64,000 bases of DNA from DATEPR01 sp963780635. Lineage in GTDB: Bacteria > Actinomycetota > Actinomycetes > Mycobacteriales > Pseudonocardiaceae. The stretch lies in assembly GCA_963780635.1 (NCBI GenBank), contig CAWACW010000012.1:186001-250000 (forward strand), written 5' to 3'. A model generated the notes under the pieces. It made no database searches. It was not told the origin of the DNA and was given only the letters and a program-made list of their open reading frames with translations. Numbering within the stretch: position 1 is the first letter of the stretch; every line of letters begins with the position of its first letter. Below are positions 43,890 through 52,528 of this stretch, one piece after another. Position numbers and translations under genes: made by a program.

Positions 43890-44558
43890 GCCCGCCACCC
43901 CGGAAGAGTGCCACGCGGCGCGGAGTCTCAACCGGGGACAATTCGGACGGTGCCGCCGAACGGTCGGCGACGAGGCAATCGGATGCCCGTCAAGGACAGT
44001 CGCCTACGCCAACCGGCCCAGCGGTGATCTGATCGGTATCTCACGAGCGGCCAACGGACTCATGTGGTGGACGGACCGGCACCTCGACTCGCGCCAACTG
44101 ATCCAGCTGCGGCGGTCCGGCCAGCACGACCAACCGGCGGCCGTCGAACCAACTGATCCAGCCGCGCACGGTCTCCGACGCTCCCGCCCAAAACCGGTGG
44201 CCGCCAGACCCGACTGATCCAGCAGAACCCTGCCCGGCAACCCACCCAAGGCCGGTAGCCGCCGAAGCAACCGGCCACCCCGGCGAGCAGCGCGCCATAC
44301 CATCCCGCGCCCCGACCCAGCCGATCCTTGACGCTGTGGTGTCGGGGTCACGAGCGAGCCGCTACACCTCGCAACCCGACCCGTTCGTCCGGCGACTGCC
44401 TGTCGCCGTGGGTGGAAGTGCCGGAGAGTGTTGCAGCACGTGCCTTTGCTGACGGCTGATCGCATTTCGGGTGGGTTGTGCTCGTCAGCGCCGGGCATAC
44501 CCGACTTGCCCCGGTGACTGCTTGGCTTTGCCTACCGCCGGGTGGCCCGGCCGGCCCG
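43890..44558. repeat. Gene-free region with degenerate repeats related to 60.7 kb
   Basis: No gene is supported in these 669 bases. On the minus strand, from 44298 downward, it carries ATGGCGCGCTGCTCGCC and then modules built on GGATCAGTYGG and CGGCGGCYACCGG (near 44098, 44151 and 44213). The same leading word and modules recur in the intergenic element at 60671-60785 on the plus strand. The rest shows nothing recognisable. Confidence 0.6.
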
Positions 44559-45182
44559 TCACTCCTCGCTCGCCGGGTCCTCGGCAGCCGGCATCTCAGC
44601 CGTCAAGTCGATCAACGGCAACTTGCCGAGATCAGCCTTGGACATCGCCTTGGCCGCCGTGAGTACCCTTTCCTGCTGTTCGGTCATCCGCTTCTCGACA
44701 ACCCTGCTCAGCTCGTAAGCCAACGCACCGGTCTGCCGCACGGTGATGTCGTCGAGCCTGGGCTGCCGGGCCGACGTGATCGCGATGCCGTCGACGTTGC
44801 CTTCGTGGTCCTGGGCGATGCCGACCGAGAAGCGTTCCCTGGGGTTCTCCGCCGGGGCCGCGTAGTGCTTGCGCAACTGCCGCAGCACCTTGTGCCACTC
44901 GACTACCTCGCCCTGCAGCTCCGTGCCGCTCACGTCGTCCTCGGTCAGCGCCATCCCGCGCCCGGCATTCGTGAAGCACCGGCTGTAGGAGAGCAGCGCC
45001 GTCGTCCACAGGCTCTCGACCAGCACGTCATCCGGCTCGTCGGCATCCAGGGCGGCGATCAACCGCTCGCACGCATACAGCACTGTCTGCAGGTCGTCCA
45101 TCATCGACGCCAGGTCAGCCAGCGCCATCGCGGCCGGTGTGTCCAGTTGACGGACGGTCGTGGGCTGCCGCGTGGTGGTCAT
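44559..45182 (-). CDS. Conserved hypothetical protein
   Basis: ATG 45182 (MTTTRQPTTVRQL) starts a 207-residue soluble protein. An N-terminal helical part (DLASMMDDLQTVLYACERLI) is followed by a part with KVLRQLRKHYAA and a mixed segment (FSVGIAQDHEGNVDGIAIT), then a charged, acidic C-terminus. No signal peptide or membrane helix is present. I do not recognise a family with a known role. The upstream 43 bases separate it from the cupin stop. Confidence 0.7.
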   Translation of the reverse strand: MTTTRQPTTVRQLDTPAAMALADLASMMDDLQTVLYACERLIAALDADEPDDVLVESLWTTALLSYSRCFTNAGRGMALTEDDVSGTELQGEVVEWHKVLRQLRKHYAAPAENPRERFSVGIAQDHEGNVDGIAITSARQPRLDDITVRQTGALAYELSRVVEKRMTEQQERVLTAAKAMSKADLGKLPLIDLTAEMPAAEDPASEE

Positions 45183-45218
45183 GCCCCACCGTCGCACGAC
45201 CGGTCGCCGCGCGCTGTC

Positions 45219-45725
45219 TCACATTGAGACAGGCTTCCTCGCCCGCCGCCACACCGGGCTGTCGAGGAACCGGTTGTCGAACCTGTCCTGCGAGTCGAGG
45301 ATCTCCTGCGGTGACGCAGAGCCCTGCCGCACCCGGTCCAGCAGGCGGAAGTACTCGAACCGCTCGATGCCCGGCGTGATGACGATCAGCACGTCGGCGT
45401 CGTGGCCGGCCGCCGCGCCGAACGCGTGCGGCATGCGGGGCGGGACGACCAGGAAGTCTCCCTCCTCGGCCACCAGCACGTGATCCCCCGCCAGTACCTG
45501 CAACGACCCGCCGAGGATGAAGAACATCTCCGCCGAGCCCGTGTGGTGATGCGGGGCCGCTCCGTTCGCGCCGGACTCCAGGGTGACCCGCTGGCTGCTC
45601 AGCGTGCCCAGGGTCGCGCTCGCGTCCGCATACAGGCGAACCGTGCTGGGCGCCGCACCGAGTGTCTCCGCATCCGCCGTCCGGATGTGCACCGCGGACC
45701 TGCCGTCGGTCGTCAAGTAGGACAT
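45219..45725 (-). CDS. Cupin domain-containing protein
   Basis: This 168-residue protein starts at ATG 45725. The metal-binding cupin motif 1 is PHHHTGSAEMFFILGGSL, with His-x-His and Glu ligands, and motif 2 is FLVVPPRMPHAFG. The single small beta barrel resembles dioxygenase-like or sugar-binding cupins; the substrate is unknown. It is divergent from the MarR gene, with GATAGT/ACTATC inverted repeats between the starts, so it is a likely target of that regulator. Confidence 0.88.
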   Translation of the reverse strand: MSYLTTDGRSAVHIRTADAETLGAAPSTVRLYADASATLGTLSSQRVTLESGANGAAPHHHTGSAEMFFILGGSLQVLAGDHVLVAEEGDFLVVPPRMPHAFGAAAGHDADVLIVITPGIERFEYFRLLDRVRQGSASPQEILDSQDRFDNRFLDSPVWRRARKPVSM

Positions 45726-45731
45726 GCACCT

Positions 45732-45753
45732 GATAGTACGGCATCAAACTATC
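45732..45753. promoter_or_regulatory. Inverted repeat between the cupin and MarR genes
   Basis: GATAGT (45732-45737) and ACTATC (45748-45753) are perfect 6-bp arms across 10 bases, in the 50-base divergent gap. A further ATAG lies at 45763-45766. It is a plausible MarR operator controlling both genes. Confidence 0.5.
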
Positions 45754-45775
45754 CGTTGTCGAATAGACTCGTCGC

Positions 45776-46264
45776 ATGAGCGACGAGGTGGACGACATCG
45801 TCCGGCAGTGGCAGCGGGAGCGGCCCGATCTCGACCTGTCGGCGATGGCGCTGCTGGGCAGGCTCGGCCGGCTGGCCGTGGTGCTGCAACCCGCGATCGA
45901 GCGCGTGTTCGAGCAGCACGGGCTGCGGCAGGGCGAGTTCGACGTGCTGGCCGCCCTGCGCAGGGCCGGGCGGCCCTACACGCTCACGCCCTCGACGCTG
46001 TCCGCCATGCTGATGCTCTCGCGCGCCGGCATGACCAATCGGCTCGACCGCCTGGAGACCGACGGTCTGGTACACCGCCGGATGGACCCGGAAGATCGGC
46101 GCAGCTTCCTCGTCAGCCTCACCGAGGCCGGTCTCGAAGTCGTCGACGCCGCTCTCACCGAACACATCGCCAACGAGATCGAGCTGATATCCGTGCTCTC
46201 CCCCGCCCAGCGGGACGCACTGGACGACGCCCTGCGCACCCTGCTCGCGGCTCACTCCTCGTGA
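45776..46264 (+). CDS. MarR family transcriptional regulator
   Basis: ATG 45776 begins a 162-residue protein. The helix-turn-helix reads LTPSTLSAMLMLSRAGMTN, followed by the wing GLVHRRMDPEDRRSF, with dimerisation helices at both ends. It probably controls itself and the divergent cupin gene. Its stop overlaps the start of a frameshifted GNAT gene (GTGA), so the two were translated together. Confidence 0.9.
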   Translation: MSDEVDDIVRQWQRERPDLDLSAMALLGRLGRLAVVLQPAIERVFEQHGLRQGEFDVLAALRRAGRPYTLTPSTLSAMLMLSRAGMTNRLDRLETDGLVHRRMDPEDRRSFLVSLTEAGLEVVDAALTEHIANEIELISVLSPAQRDALDDALRTLLAAHSS

Positions 46265-46745
46265 TCGTCCGGCCGCTGACCACCGACGACGCCCACCAGA
46301 TCGCCGCGTGGCGCTACGACGGCCGTGGCACGTCTACGACTCCCGCCCCGAGGACGGGCCGATGAACCCGGCCGACGGTTTCTTCGCCGTGGCCGACGAC
46401 GACGGCCGGCTGGCCGGATTCTGTTGTGTGGGCGCCGAAGCGCGCGTGCCCGGACTGGTAGCGGAGCCTGGCGTGCTGGACATCGGCGTCGGCATGGCAC
46501 CGGAACCGGTCGGCCAGGGCAATGGCGAGGTGTTCGGGCGGACCGTGCTGGAGTTCTTCGGGCACAGCAGGTTGCGCGCCGTCGTCCAGGAGTGGAACGA
46601 GCGCAGCCTGCGCCTGACCAGGAAGCTGGGTTTCGTGCCGGCGGGGCGGCACGTGTGTGTCCAGAATGGACAGTCAGTCGAGTACGTGGTGACCATCCGC
46701 GAACTGTTGTCCGGCCACGTCATCGCCCCGGCAGGCGGGTGGTGA
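46261..46745 (+). pseudogene. GNAT family acetyltransferase, frameshifted
   Basis: GTG 46261 overlaps the MarR stop and opens MIVRPLTTDDAHQIAAWRYD. Near 46321 the frame changes, and the other frame continues PWHVYDSRPEDGPMNPADG through the acetyl-CoA site (GMAPEPVGQGNGEVF) and ERSLRLTRKLGF to 46745. Adding one C to ACGGCCGTGG gives a protein of about 161 residues, normal for the family. The last 26 bases overlap the convergent VOC gene. Read error and real inactivation are both possible. Confidence 0.78.
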
Positions 46746-47157
46746 TCTCCTGGATCAGCCAGCCGTTCCCGTCCGGGTCGCTGAACGAGGCGAACGAGCC
46801 GTAGCTCGCGTGGTCCGGCGCCGGACCAGGTGCCCGGCCCTCGATGCCGCCATGGTGGAACACGCCGCCGACATCATGGAACACCGGGCTCATCTCGACC
46901 CCGTTGGCCGTGAGTTCGGCGCTGGCCGCGTCGATGTCGGTCACCACGAGGTGCAGTCCCTGAGCACTGCCCGGCGCGGCGGTGGTCAGACCGGTACCGA
47001 AGATGATCGAGCTGGGTGAGCCTGGGGGCGTCAGCTGCACCACCCGGAAGTCCGGACCGGTGACGACATCGGCGTCCTCGCGCCAGCCGAGCCCCGTGTA
47101 GAAGTCCTTTGCCCGGTCCACATCGGCGACCGGCACGACCACGACTTCGAGCTTCAT
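46720..47157 (-). CDS. VOC family (glyoxalase-like) protein
   Basis: ATG 47157 (MKLEVVVVPVADVDRA) begins a 145-residue protein. It has both fold halves: VDRAKDFYTGLGW in the first, and LHLVVTDIDAASAEL and FSDPDGNGWLIQE in the second. The final Glu and central His are potential metal ligands. Upstream codons in the same frame lack support. The 3' end overlaps the convergent GNAT remnant. Function unknown. Confidence 0.88.
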   Translation of the reverse strand: MKLEVVVVPVADVDRAKDFYTGLGWREDADVVTGPDFRVVQLTPPGSPSSIIFGTGLTTAAPGSAQGLHLVVTDIDAASAELTANGVEMSPVFHDVGGVFHHGGIEGRAPGPAPDHASYGSFASFSDPDGNGWLIQEITTRLPGR

Positions 47158-47340
47158 GTCCACCAGCTCGGTTCCTCTCCGGTTGAGGTAGGCCACCCCG
47201 GACGGTCCTGAGAAGACACACGTCCCGAACGGCTGAGTATCCCCTGCGCGGCGCGAAATGGCTGAACGGTCCACGCCGGGCGATACTGGCAGATCCCGCC
47301 ACCCGGCCGGGTTCCGGTCCACACTCAGGGGGCCTGCGAC

Positions 47341-47673
47341 ATGGACGTGCCGAGCAGCGCGGACGTTGTCGTCCTGAGCCGCAGGCCATGGCCCGTGCTG
47401 CGTCCCGGCGACCTGGTGACCGGGCGCCGAGCGGTGCGGGCACCAGGTCCTGGTGAGGTGGTGGTCCGCGACCTCGTCACCACCGTGGATCCCTACCAGC
47501 TGCGGATGCTGTGCGGCTCAGTCGAAGTCACCCCAGCGGCCATCGGGGAGCCGATCCCGGCCGACCGCGTCGGGATGGTGGTGCGGTCGGCGGACCCGCG
47601 AGTGCCGGTGGGCACCCAGGTGGCGACCTACACCGGCTGGCAGGCCTACAAGCGTGGAACGGGTGAGCCATGA
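47341..47673 (+). CDS. Orphan N-terminal domain of an MDR oxidoreductase (truncated)
   Basis: This 110-residue frame starts at ATG 47341 after CAGGGGG. It matches only the GroES-like first part of NADPH-dependent MDR reductases (VLRPGDLVTG, APGPGEVVVRDLVTTVDPYQ, GEPIPADRVGMVVRSADP and GTQVATYTGWQAY). The nucleotide-binding domain, usually a further 220 residues, is missing. Its TGA overlaps the SDR start (ATGA), so the SDR stands where that domain would be. It may be a deletion remnant or a small partner protein; I cannot decide. Confidence 0.6.
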   Translation: MDVPSSADVVVLSRRPWPVLRPGDLVTGRRAVRAPGPGEVVVRDLVTTVDPYQLRMLCGSVEVTPAAIGEPIPADRVGMVVRSADPRVPVGTQVATYTGWQAYKRGTGEP

Positions 47674-48386
47674 ACGCACCGGACCGCAAGGTCGCCATCG
47701 TCACCGGAGGTTCGCGGGGCATCGGCGCCGGCGTCGTCGCCGAGTACCGGCGGCGTGGCTGGGCGGTCGTGGCCACGTCCCGGACGATCAGGCCCGCGGG
47801 GGATCCCGCTGTGCTCACCGTCGACGGGGATCTGTCCGAGCCAGCCACAGCGGACCGGATCGTCGGCGCGGCACTCGAGACGTTCGGGGGCATCGACACG
47901 CTCGTCAACAATGCGGGCCTCTACATCGCCAAACCGTTCACCGACTACACCGCCGAGGACTACGCGGCCGTCGTCGGCATCAACCTGACCGGGTTCTTCG
48001 GCCTGACACAGCGCGCCATCGCCGCGATGGTGGAGCGCGGCCGCGGTCACGTCGTCAACATCACGACCACCCTCGTCGACTACGCGAACTCGACCGTGCC
48101 CTCGGTACTCACGTCACTCACCAAGGGTGGCCTCGCGTCGGCCACGAAGTCGCTCGCCGTCGAGTACGCCTCGCGTGGCATCCGAGTCAACGCCGTCTCG
48201 CCGGGCGTCATCCGGACACCGATGCACGAGGCAGCCGAGTACGCATCACTCGGCACTCAACTGCCCCCGGTCGGCCATGTGGGTCAGGTCGGCGACATCG
48301 TCGACGCCATCCTCTTCCTCGAGTCGTCGCCGTTCATCACCGGCGAGATCCTGCATGTCGACGGTGGACAGATCGCCGGCCACTGA
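47670..48386 (+). CDS. SDR family protein lacking the catalytic Tyr
   Basis: ATG 47670 overlaps the previous stop. The 238-residue protein has the Rossmann motif TGGSRGIG, the NNAG motif and the C-terminal GITPG-like SPGVIRTPM region. Where classical SDRs have Ser and YxxxK, it reads NITTTLVDY and TSLTKGG: the Lys is present but the Tyr position holds Thr. It may be a non-classical SDR with a different catalytic group or only a cofactor-binding protein. Its coupling to an MDR fragment is unusual. Confidence 0.85.
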   Translation: MNAPDRKVAIVTGGSRGIGAGVVAEYRRRGWAVVATSRTIRPAGDPAVLTVDGDLSEPATADRIVGAALETFGGIDTLVNNAGLYIAKPFTDYTAEDYAAVVGINLTGFFGLTQRAIAAMVERGRGHVVNITTTLVDYANSTVPSVLTSLTKGGLASATKSLAVEYASRGIRVNAVSPGVIRTPMHEAAEYASLGTQLPPVGHVGQVGDIVDAILFLESSPFITGEILHVDGGQIAGH

Positions 48387-48394
48387 CCGGCCGC

Positions 48395-49225
48395 TCACGA
48401 CAGCTCGACGGGTGGCTCGACGTCGTCGTAGATCCGGACAGCGGTCAGCAGCCCGTCCGGGTCTCGCTCGTAGACGCCGATGCCCGCCTGTGGCGAGAGG
48501 TCATGGCTGCCCCAGCGGACGCAGTTGAACTCCAGGGCGCAGCGCACGCCGTCGTCGGTGACAACGCACTGCTCAAGGCCGATGCCGCCACCCGCGCTGA
48601 AGTACCTGGTGAACAACGACGACAGCTCAGCGCTGCCGCGATGCACATAGTGCGGCCCGATGGATTCGCGGTAGTAGCCGTCCGGCGCGAAGGTACCCAC
48701 CGTCCCCTCGGTGTCGCCGGCCGCCAGCGCGGCCTGGTAACGGCCGACGACACCGTCCGGGTGGGCGTGTCCTGGACGAAGGATGGGTGGCCTGACGTGA
48801 CGCCGCCCATCGACCGGCCATTGACTGCAGTAGCTGCGGAAGACGACCGAACTGTCGTCGGGGGACTCCGCGACGACCGCCACCGGCCACGCCACCTCCT
48901 GCCCGTCGTGGGCCAGATACGCCATGAGTTCCACCACGGCTCGCCCGTCGGCTGAGGTGGCGGCCACTGTCTCGATCCGGGCATGACGTTCGGCCAGCCA
49001 GGACTGGTTCTGGCGGACGAACGACCGCAACTGCCGGTGCCCCCGGATCTCGCCCGCCCGGGGGTCGTGGACGACGACCTCGCCGGGCCACACGGTCTCC
49101 AGCTCGCGAGTGTCACCGCTCTGCAAGGCGGCGAAGTACTGCGTTACCGGATCGGCACGACCCACGGCGCGCGTCTGCCGCCGCACCAGCTCCACGGCAC
49201 TCACGAAGTCCGGAAACCACGGCAT
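48395..49225 (-). CDS. Double NTF2-like (SnoaL-like) protein
   Basis: ATG 49225 (MPWFPDFVSAVELVRR) gives 276 residues; an in-frame GTG at 49261 is the alternative. Two NTF2-like halves are visible. The first runs from DPVTQYFAALQSGDT to a FRSYCSQWP strand, and the second from VGRYQAALAAGDTEGTVG to RIYDDVEPP. Such tandem proteins are usually of unknown function, possibly binding small polyketide-like ligands. It is convergent with the SDR gene. Confidence 0.83.
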   Translation of the reverse strand: MPWFPDFVSAVELVRRQTRAVGRADPVTQYFAALQSGDTRELETVWPGEVVVHDPRAGEIRGHRQLRSFVRQNQSWLAERHARIETVAATSADGRAVVELMAYLAHDGQEVAWPVAVVAESPDDSSVVFRSYCSQWPVDGRRHVRPPILRPGHAHPDGVVGRYQAALAAGDTEGTVGTFAPDGYYRESIGPHYVHRGSAELSSLFTRYFSAGGGIGLEQCVVTDDGVRCALEFNCVRWGSHDLSPQAGIGVYERDPDGLLTAVRIYDDVEPPVELS

Positions 49226-49292
49226 CCCCAGGACGCTACCCCGCAGGCCGGACTCCACCACTCGGCGGCGACGAGCGTCGGCTGGTCGGCGG

Positions 49293-50750
49293 CTACGCCG
49301 CGCTGCCGCCCAGTGCCGCCGGCTGGCCGGCCGCCTGCCGTTCGAAGATCTCGGTGATCTCCTCGACGCTGCGGCCCTTGGTCTCCGGCAGGAACTTGGC
49401 CACGAACAGGATGGCCATCACGCACAGCCCGGCGAAGCACACCAGCACCCAGCCCAGGCCGATCCCCGCCTGCCAGACCGGGAACACCTCGACCAACGCG
49501 AAGTTGGCGAGCCAGTCGACCGTGGCACCGATCGAGGCGGCCTGGCCGCGCACCGAGGTCGGGAACACCTCGCCCTGGATCAACCAGCCGGTACCGCCGA
49601 CGCCCGCCGCGAACGAGCCGATGAACAGGCTCAGCCCGATCATGACGACCACGATCTGCGCCGTACCGTGCAGCATCAGCAGCCCGGCCGCCGCGACCAG
49701 CGCGAACACGATCATGCCGGTGTAGCCGCTGATCGCGAGCTTGCGCCTGCCGATCCGGTCGATGTAGCGGAACGCCAGGTACGTGCACGCGACGTTCACC
49801 GCGGTCATCAGCGCTGTCACCTCGACACCGGCCGTGGTCGCGGCGACCTTGTCGCCCCCGGTCTGGAACAGCGGGCCGAGCAGGTGCGGGCCGTAGTACA
49901 GCGGCACGTTGATGCCGGTGATCTGCTGGAACACGAAGAACATGCACACCACGAACAGGGCTCGCTTGACGCCCGCGGTCCAGCTGGTCTGGCGGCTGGC
50001 CTTACGGTCGGCCTCGTCGAGCTCCCTGGCGGTGCGTTCGACGTTGTCCAGGGACACCTCGATGCCCAGCTTGCCGAACGCCTTCTGCGTGTCCTCGAAG
50101 CGACCCTTGCGCAACAGCCAGCGCGGCGACTCCGGCATCCGGCTGCGCAGCACCACACCGACCAGCGCGGGCAACGCTCCGATGCCGAGGATCAGCCGCC
50201 AGTCGAGGTTGCCCGCGCTGCCCGGCAACAGCTTCAGGATGACCAGCGCGACCAGGTACGAGACCAGGATGCCGACGGTGATCATCCACTGCTGGAGCAT
50301 GGACAGGGCGCCGCGCCGGCTGGTGGGCGCGTACTCGGCGATGTACGCGGTGGCGATCGCGGAGTCCGCGCCGATGGCCAGGCCGATCAGGGTGCGCGCG
50401 ATGAGCAGCACGGCCGCGTTCGGCGTCACGGCGGACAGCAGCGCGCCCAGTGCGTAGATGGCCGCGTCGGCGACCAGCAACGACTTGCGGCCGAACCGGT
50501 CGGTCAGCGGACCCGCGATGAGGGCGCCGGCCGCGGCGCCCAGCGACGCCCCCGCCACCAGGTAGCCCTGTGCGAAACCGGTCAGGTCGTAGGGGATGAA
50601 GTTCAGCGCCGAGCCGATGTTGCTGGTGTCGTAGCCGAACAGGAAACCGCCCAGCGTGGCCAGCAGCGTCAGCGACCAGATGAACGATGTCGGTACCTTG
50701 CGATCCAGTTCGGAAAGTACATTCGTGCCGCCGACCTCTGCCGTTGCCAT
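49293..50750 (-). CDS. Sugar porter family MFS transporter
   Basis: This 485-residue protein starts at ATG 50750. It has 12 membrane helices and the sugar-porter motifs: GGFLFGYDTSNIG in helix 1, GPLTDRFGRKS in the first loop, the PESPRWLLRKGRF motif after helix 6, QQITGINVPLYYGP in helix 7 and the closing FLPETKGRSVEEI. It imports a sugar or polyol with protons. The specificity cannot be read. It is monocistronic and divergent from the next SDR gene. Confidence 0.93.
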   Translation of the reverse strand: MATAEVGGTNVLSELDRKVPTSFIWSLTLLATLGGFLFGYDTSNIGSALNFIPYDLTGFAQGYLVAGASLGAAAGALIAGPLTDRFGRKSLLVADAAIYALGALLSAVTPNAAVLLIARTLIGLAIGADSAIATAYIAEYAPTSRRGALSMLQQWMITVGILVSYLVALVILKLLPGSAGNLDWRLILGIGALPALVGVVLRSRMPESPRWLLRKGRFEDTQKAFGKLGIEVSLDNVERTARELDEADRKASRQTSWTAGVKRALFVVCMFFVFQQITGINVPLYYGPHLLGPLFQTGGDKVAATTAGVEVTALMTAVNVACTYLAFRYIDRIGRRKLAISGYTGMIVFALVAAAGLLMLHGTAQIVVVMIGLSLFIGSFAAGVGGTGWLIQGEVFPTSVRGQAASIGATVDWLANFALVEVFPVWQAGIGLGWVLVCFAGLCVMAILFVAKFLPETKGRSVEEITEIFERQAAGQPAALGGSAA

Positions 50751-50962
50751 CAGCGAATCACCCGCCCGCGTCGCACGTCCGTGACCAACACCACTGGGCT
50801 CATACCCAGCCCCACGGTGGGTGAAACCGGAGGTATGCGTCGAGTGGCTACGCGCCGTGGGCCGGTCCTATGACGATGCCCACGCCCGAGTCGGCACCGG
50901 CGACCGGCGGGGATGCCGGCCGGCGGCGGACAATGAGTGCCAGAACGGCGAACAGGAGCGAC

Positions 50963-51796
50963 ATGGTGGCAGCGAAGACGTGGTTCATCACCGGTGCGTC
51001 GAAGGGATTCGGGCGGGAATGGGCAAGTGCCGCGCTCGAACGAGGCGACTCGGTCGCCGCGACGGCCCGCGACACGGCCACGCTCGAGGCGCTGGTCAAG
51101 GAGTTCGGCGAGCGGGTGCTGCCGCTGCGGTTGGACGTGACCGACCGCGAGGCCGCGTTCACCACGGTCCGGCAGGCCCATGAGCACTTCGGCCGTCTCG
51201 ACGTGATCGTCAACAACGCGGGCTACGGCCAGTTCGGCATGGTCGAGGAGCTCAGCGAGGCCGACCTGCGCGACCAGCTGGAGACCAACCTGTTCGGCGC
51301 GGTGTGGGTGACGCAGGCCGCGCTGCCGTTCCTGCGTGCGCAGGGTCGCGGCCACATCCTGCAGGTGTCGTCCATCGGCGGCGTCAGCGCGTTCCCCGGC
51401 ATCGGCGCCTACCACGCGTCGAAGTGGGCACTGGAGGGCATCAGTCAGGCACTGGCGCAGGAGGTGGCCGCGTTCGGCATCAAGGTGACGATCATCGAAC
51501 CCGCCGGCTACTCGACGGACTGGGCAGGCCCGTCGGCCAAGCACGCCACCCGGCTGCCCGCCTACGACCAGGTGCGCGAGGCGATGAAGTCGGCGCCGCC
51601 GCGGCAGGGCAGCCGTGGTGAGCCGACAGCGACCAGGGCCGCGGTGCTGGAGATCGTGGACGCGGCCGAGCCGCCGCTGCGGGTGTTCTTCGGCGACGGC
51701 CCGCTCGCCGTCGCGACTCGCGACTACGAGTCGCGGCTGGCCTCCTGGCGCGCATGGGAGCCACTGTCGGTGCGGGCGCACGGCACGCCCGGCTGA
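50963..51796 (+). CDS. Short-chain dehydrogenase/reductase
   Basis: ATG 50963 follows AGGAGC; the frame extends upstream without support. The 277-residue protein has the motif TGASKGFGRE, NNAGYGQFG, a Ser in VSSIGGVSAF and the YHASKWAL catalytic pair. The long C-terminal part with SYRVFFGDGP-like LRVFFGDGPLA is typical of the SDR group often annotated as oxidoreductase DltE-like. The substrate is unknown. Confidence 0.9.
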   Translation: MVAAKTWFITGASKGFGREWASAALERGDSVAATARDTATLEALVKEFGERVLPLRLDVTDREAAFTTVRQAHEHFGRLDVIVNNAGYGQFGMVEELSEADLRDQLETNLFGAVWVTQAALPFLRAQGRGHILQVSSIGGVSAFPGIGAYHASKWALEGISQALAQEVAAFGIKVTIIEPAGYSTDWAGPSAKHATRLPAYDQVREAMKSAPPRQGSRGEPTATRAAVLEIVDAAEPPLRVFFGDGPLAVATRDYESRLASWRAWEPLSVRAHGTPG

Positions 51797-51810
51797 GCGT
51801 CGGTGGTGCC

Positions 51811-51903
51811 GTGGTCAAGGTCAAGGTCAAGATCGAGGTCGAGGTCGAGGTCGAGGTCGAGGCCACGCTCTGCACGGCGTGCGGCTACTCCCTGCCGGGG
51901 TGA
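51811..51903 (+). CDS. Possible 30-residue micro-ORF on a hexanucleotide repeat
   Basis: A run of six-base units (GTCAAG, then GAGGTC) spans 51811-51861. Read from GTG 51811, it encodes alternating Lys-Val and then Glu-Val pairs (VKVKVKIEVEVEVEVEA) and continues to LCTACGYSLPG before TGA at 51901-51903. The CxxC and the amphipathic pattern are striking, but the ribosome binding site is weak and simple repeats can mimic such patterns. It sits in the gap between the SDR and the convergent stress-protein gene. Confidence 0.25.
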   Translation: MVKVKVKIEVEVEVEVEATLCTACGYSLPG

Positions 51904-51988
51904 CCGCCGCGGCCAACCGCAAGCGCGTCGAACGCGCGAAGTTTCGCCGACCGGGGTGGTCGGAGCGCGTGGACCCTCGACCGTGAGG

Positions 51989-52450
51989 TCAGGACTCGTC
52001 GGGCTCGTGCACCGGCACGACGACGACCGCGCAGGGCGCGTGCTGGATGCAGTGCTCGCTGGTCGAGCCGACCAGGATTTCCGACATCCGGCTGTGGCCG
52101 CGCCTGCCCAGTACCAGCAGGTCGGCGTCCTTGGCCGACTCGACCAGGACGTCGGCCGGGCGACCTTCGACGACGTGCTGGGTGACGGTGGCGCCGTGGG
52201 TGTCGAACTCGGCCACCATGTCCGCGAGACTGGCGCCCACGGCGGACTTGATGTGCTCTGGCGTCTGCAGCTCGGGCACCGGGATGAGCCCGTAGTTCGT
52301 GGTGCGCACGGTCCACTCGAAGTTGGCCGGGTGGCTCCACGCCCCGATGACGTCGACCGTCGCGCCGGTGGCGGCGGCCAGGTCGATCGCCCAGCGCAGG
52401 GCCTCGCGGGACGTGGGCGAGCCGTCGACACCGACGACGAATCTGTTCAC
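51989..52450 (-). CDS. Universal stress protein (UspA family)
   Basis: GTG 52450 (MNRFVVGVDGSPTSREAL) gives 153 residues; the upstream frame extension is not supported. The single Usp domain has VGVDGS at the start and the ATP-binding set LGRRGHSRMSEILVGST followed by CIQHAPCAVVVV. ATP-binding members respond to starvation or oxygen limitation. It is divergent from the amidohydrolase pair, with 78 bases between the starts. Confidence 0.92.
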   Translation of the reverse strand: MNRFVVGVDGSPTSREALRWAIDLAAATGATVDVIGAWSHPANFEWTVRTTNYGLIPVPELQTPEHIKSAVGASLADMVAEFDTHGATVTQHVVEGRPADVLVESAKDADLLVLGRRGHSRMSEILVGSTSEHCIQHAPCAVVVVPVHEPDES

Positions 52451-52528
52451 ACCGCGCACCCTGCCACGATCTTCGCCGCCGCGCAGCCTCCGCGCTGTGA
52501 CAACATCTGCATCTGAAGGGAGGCTCAC

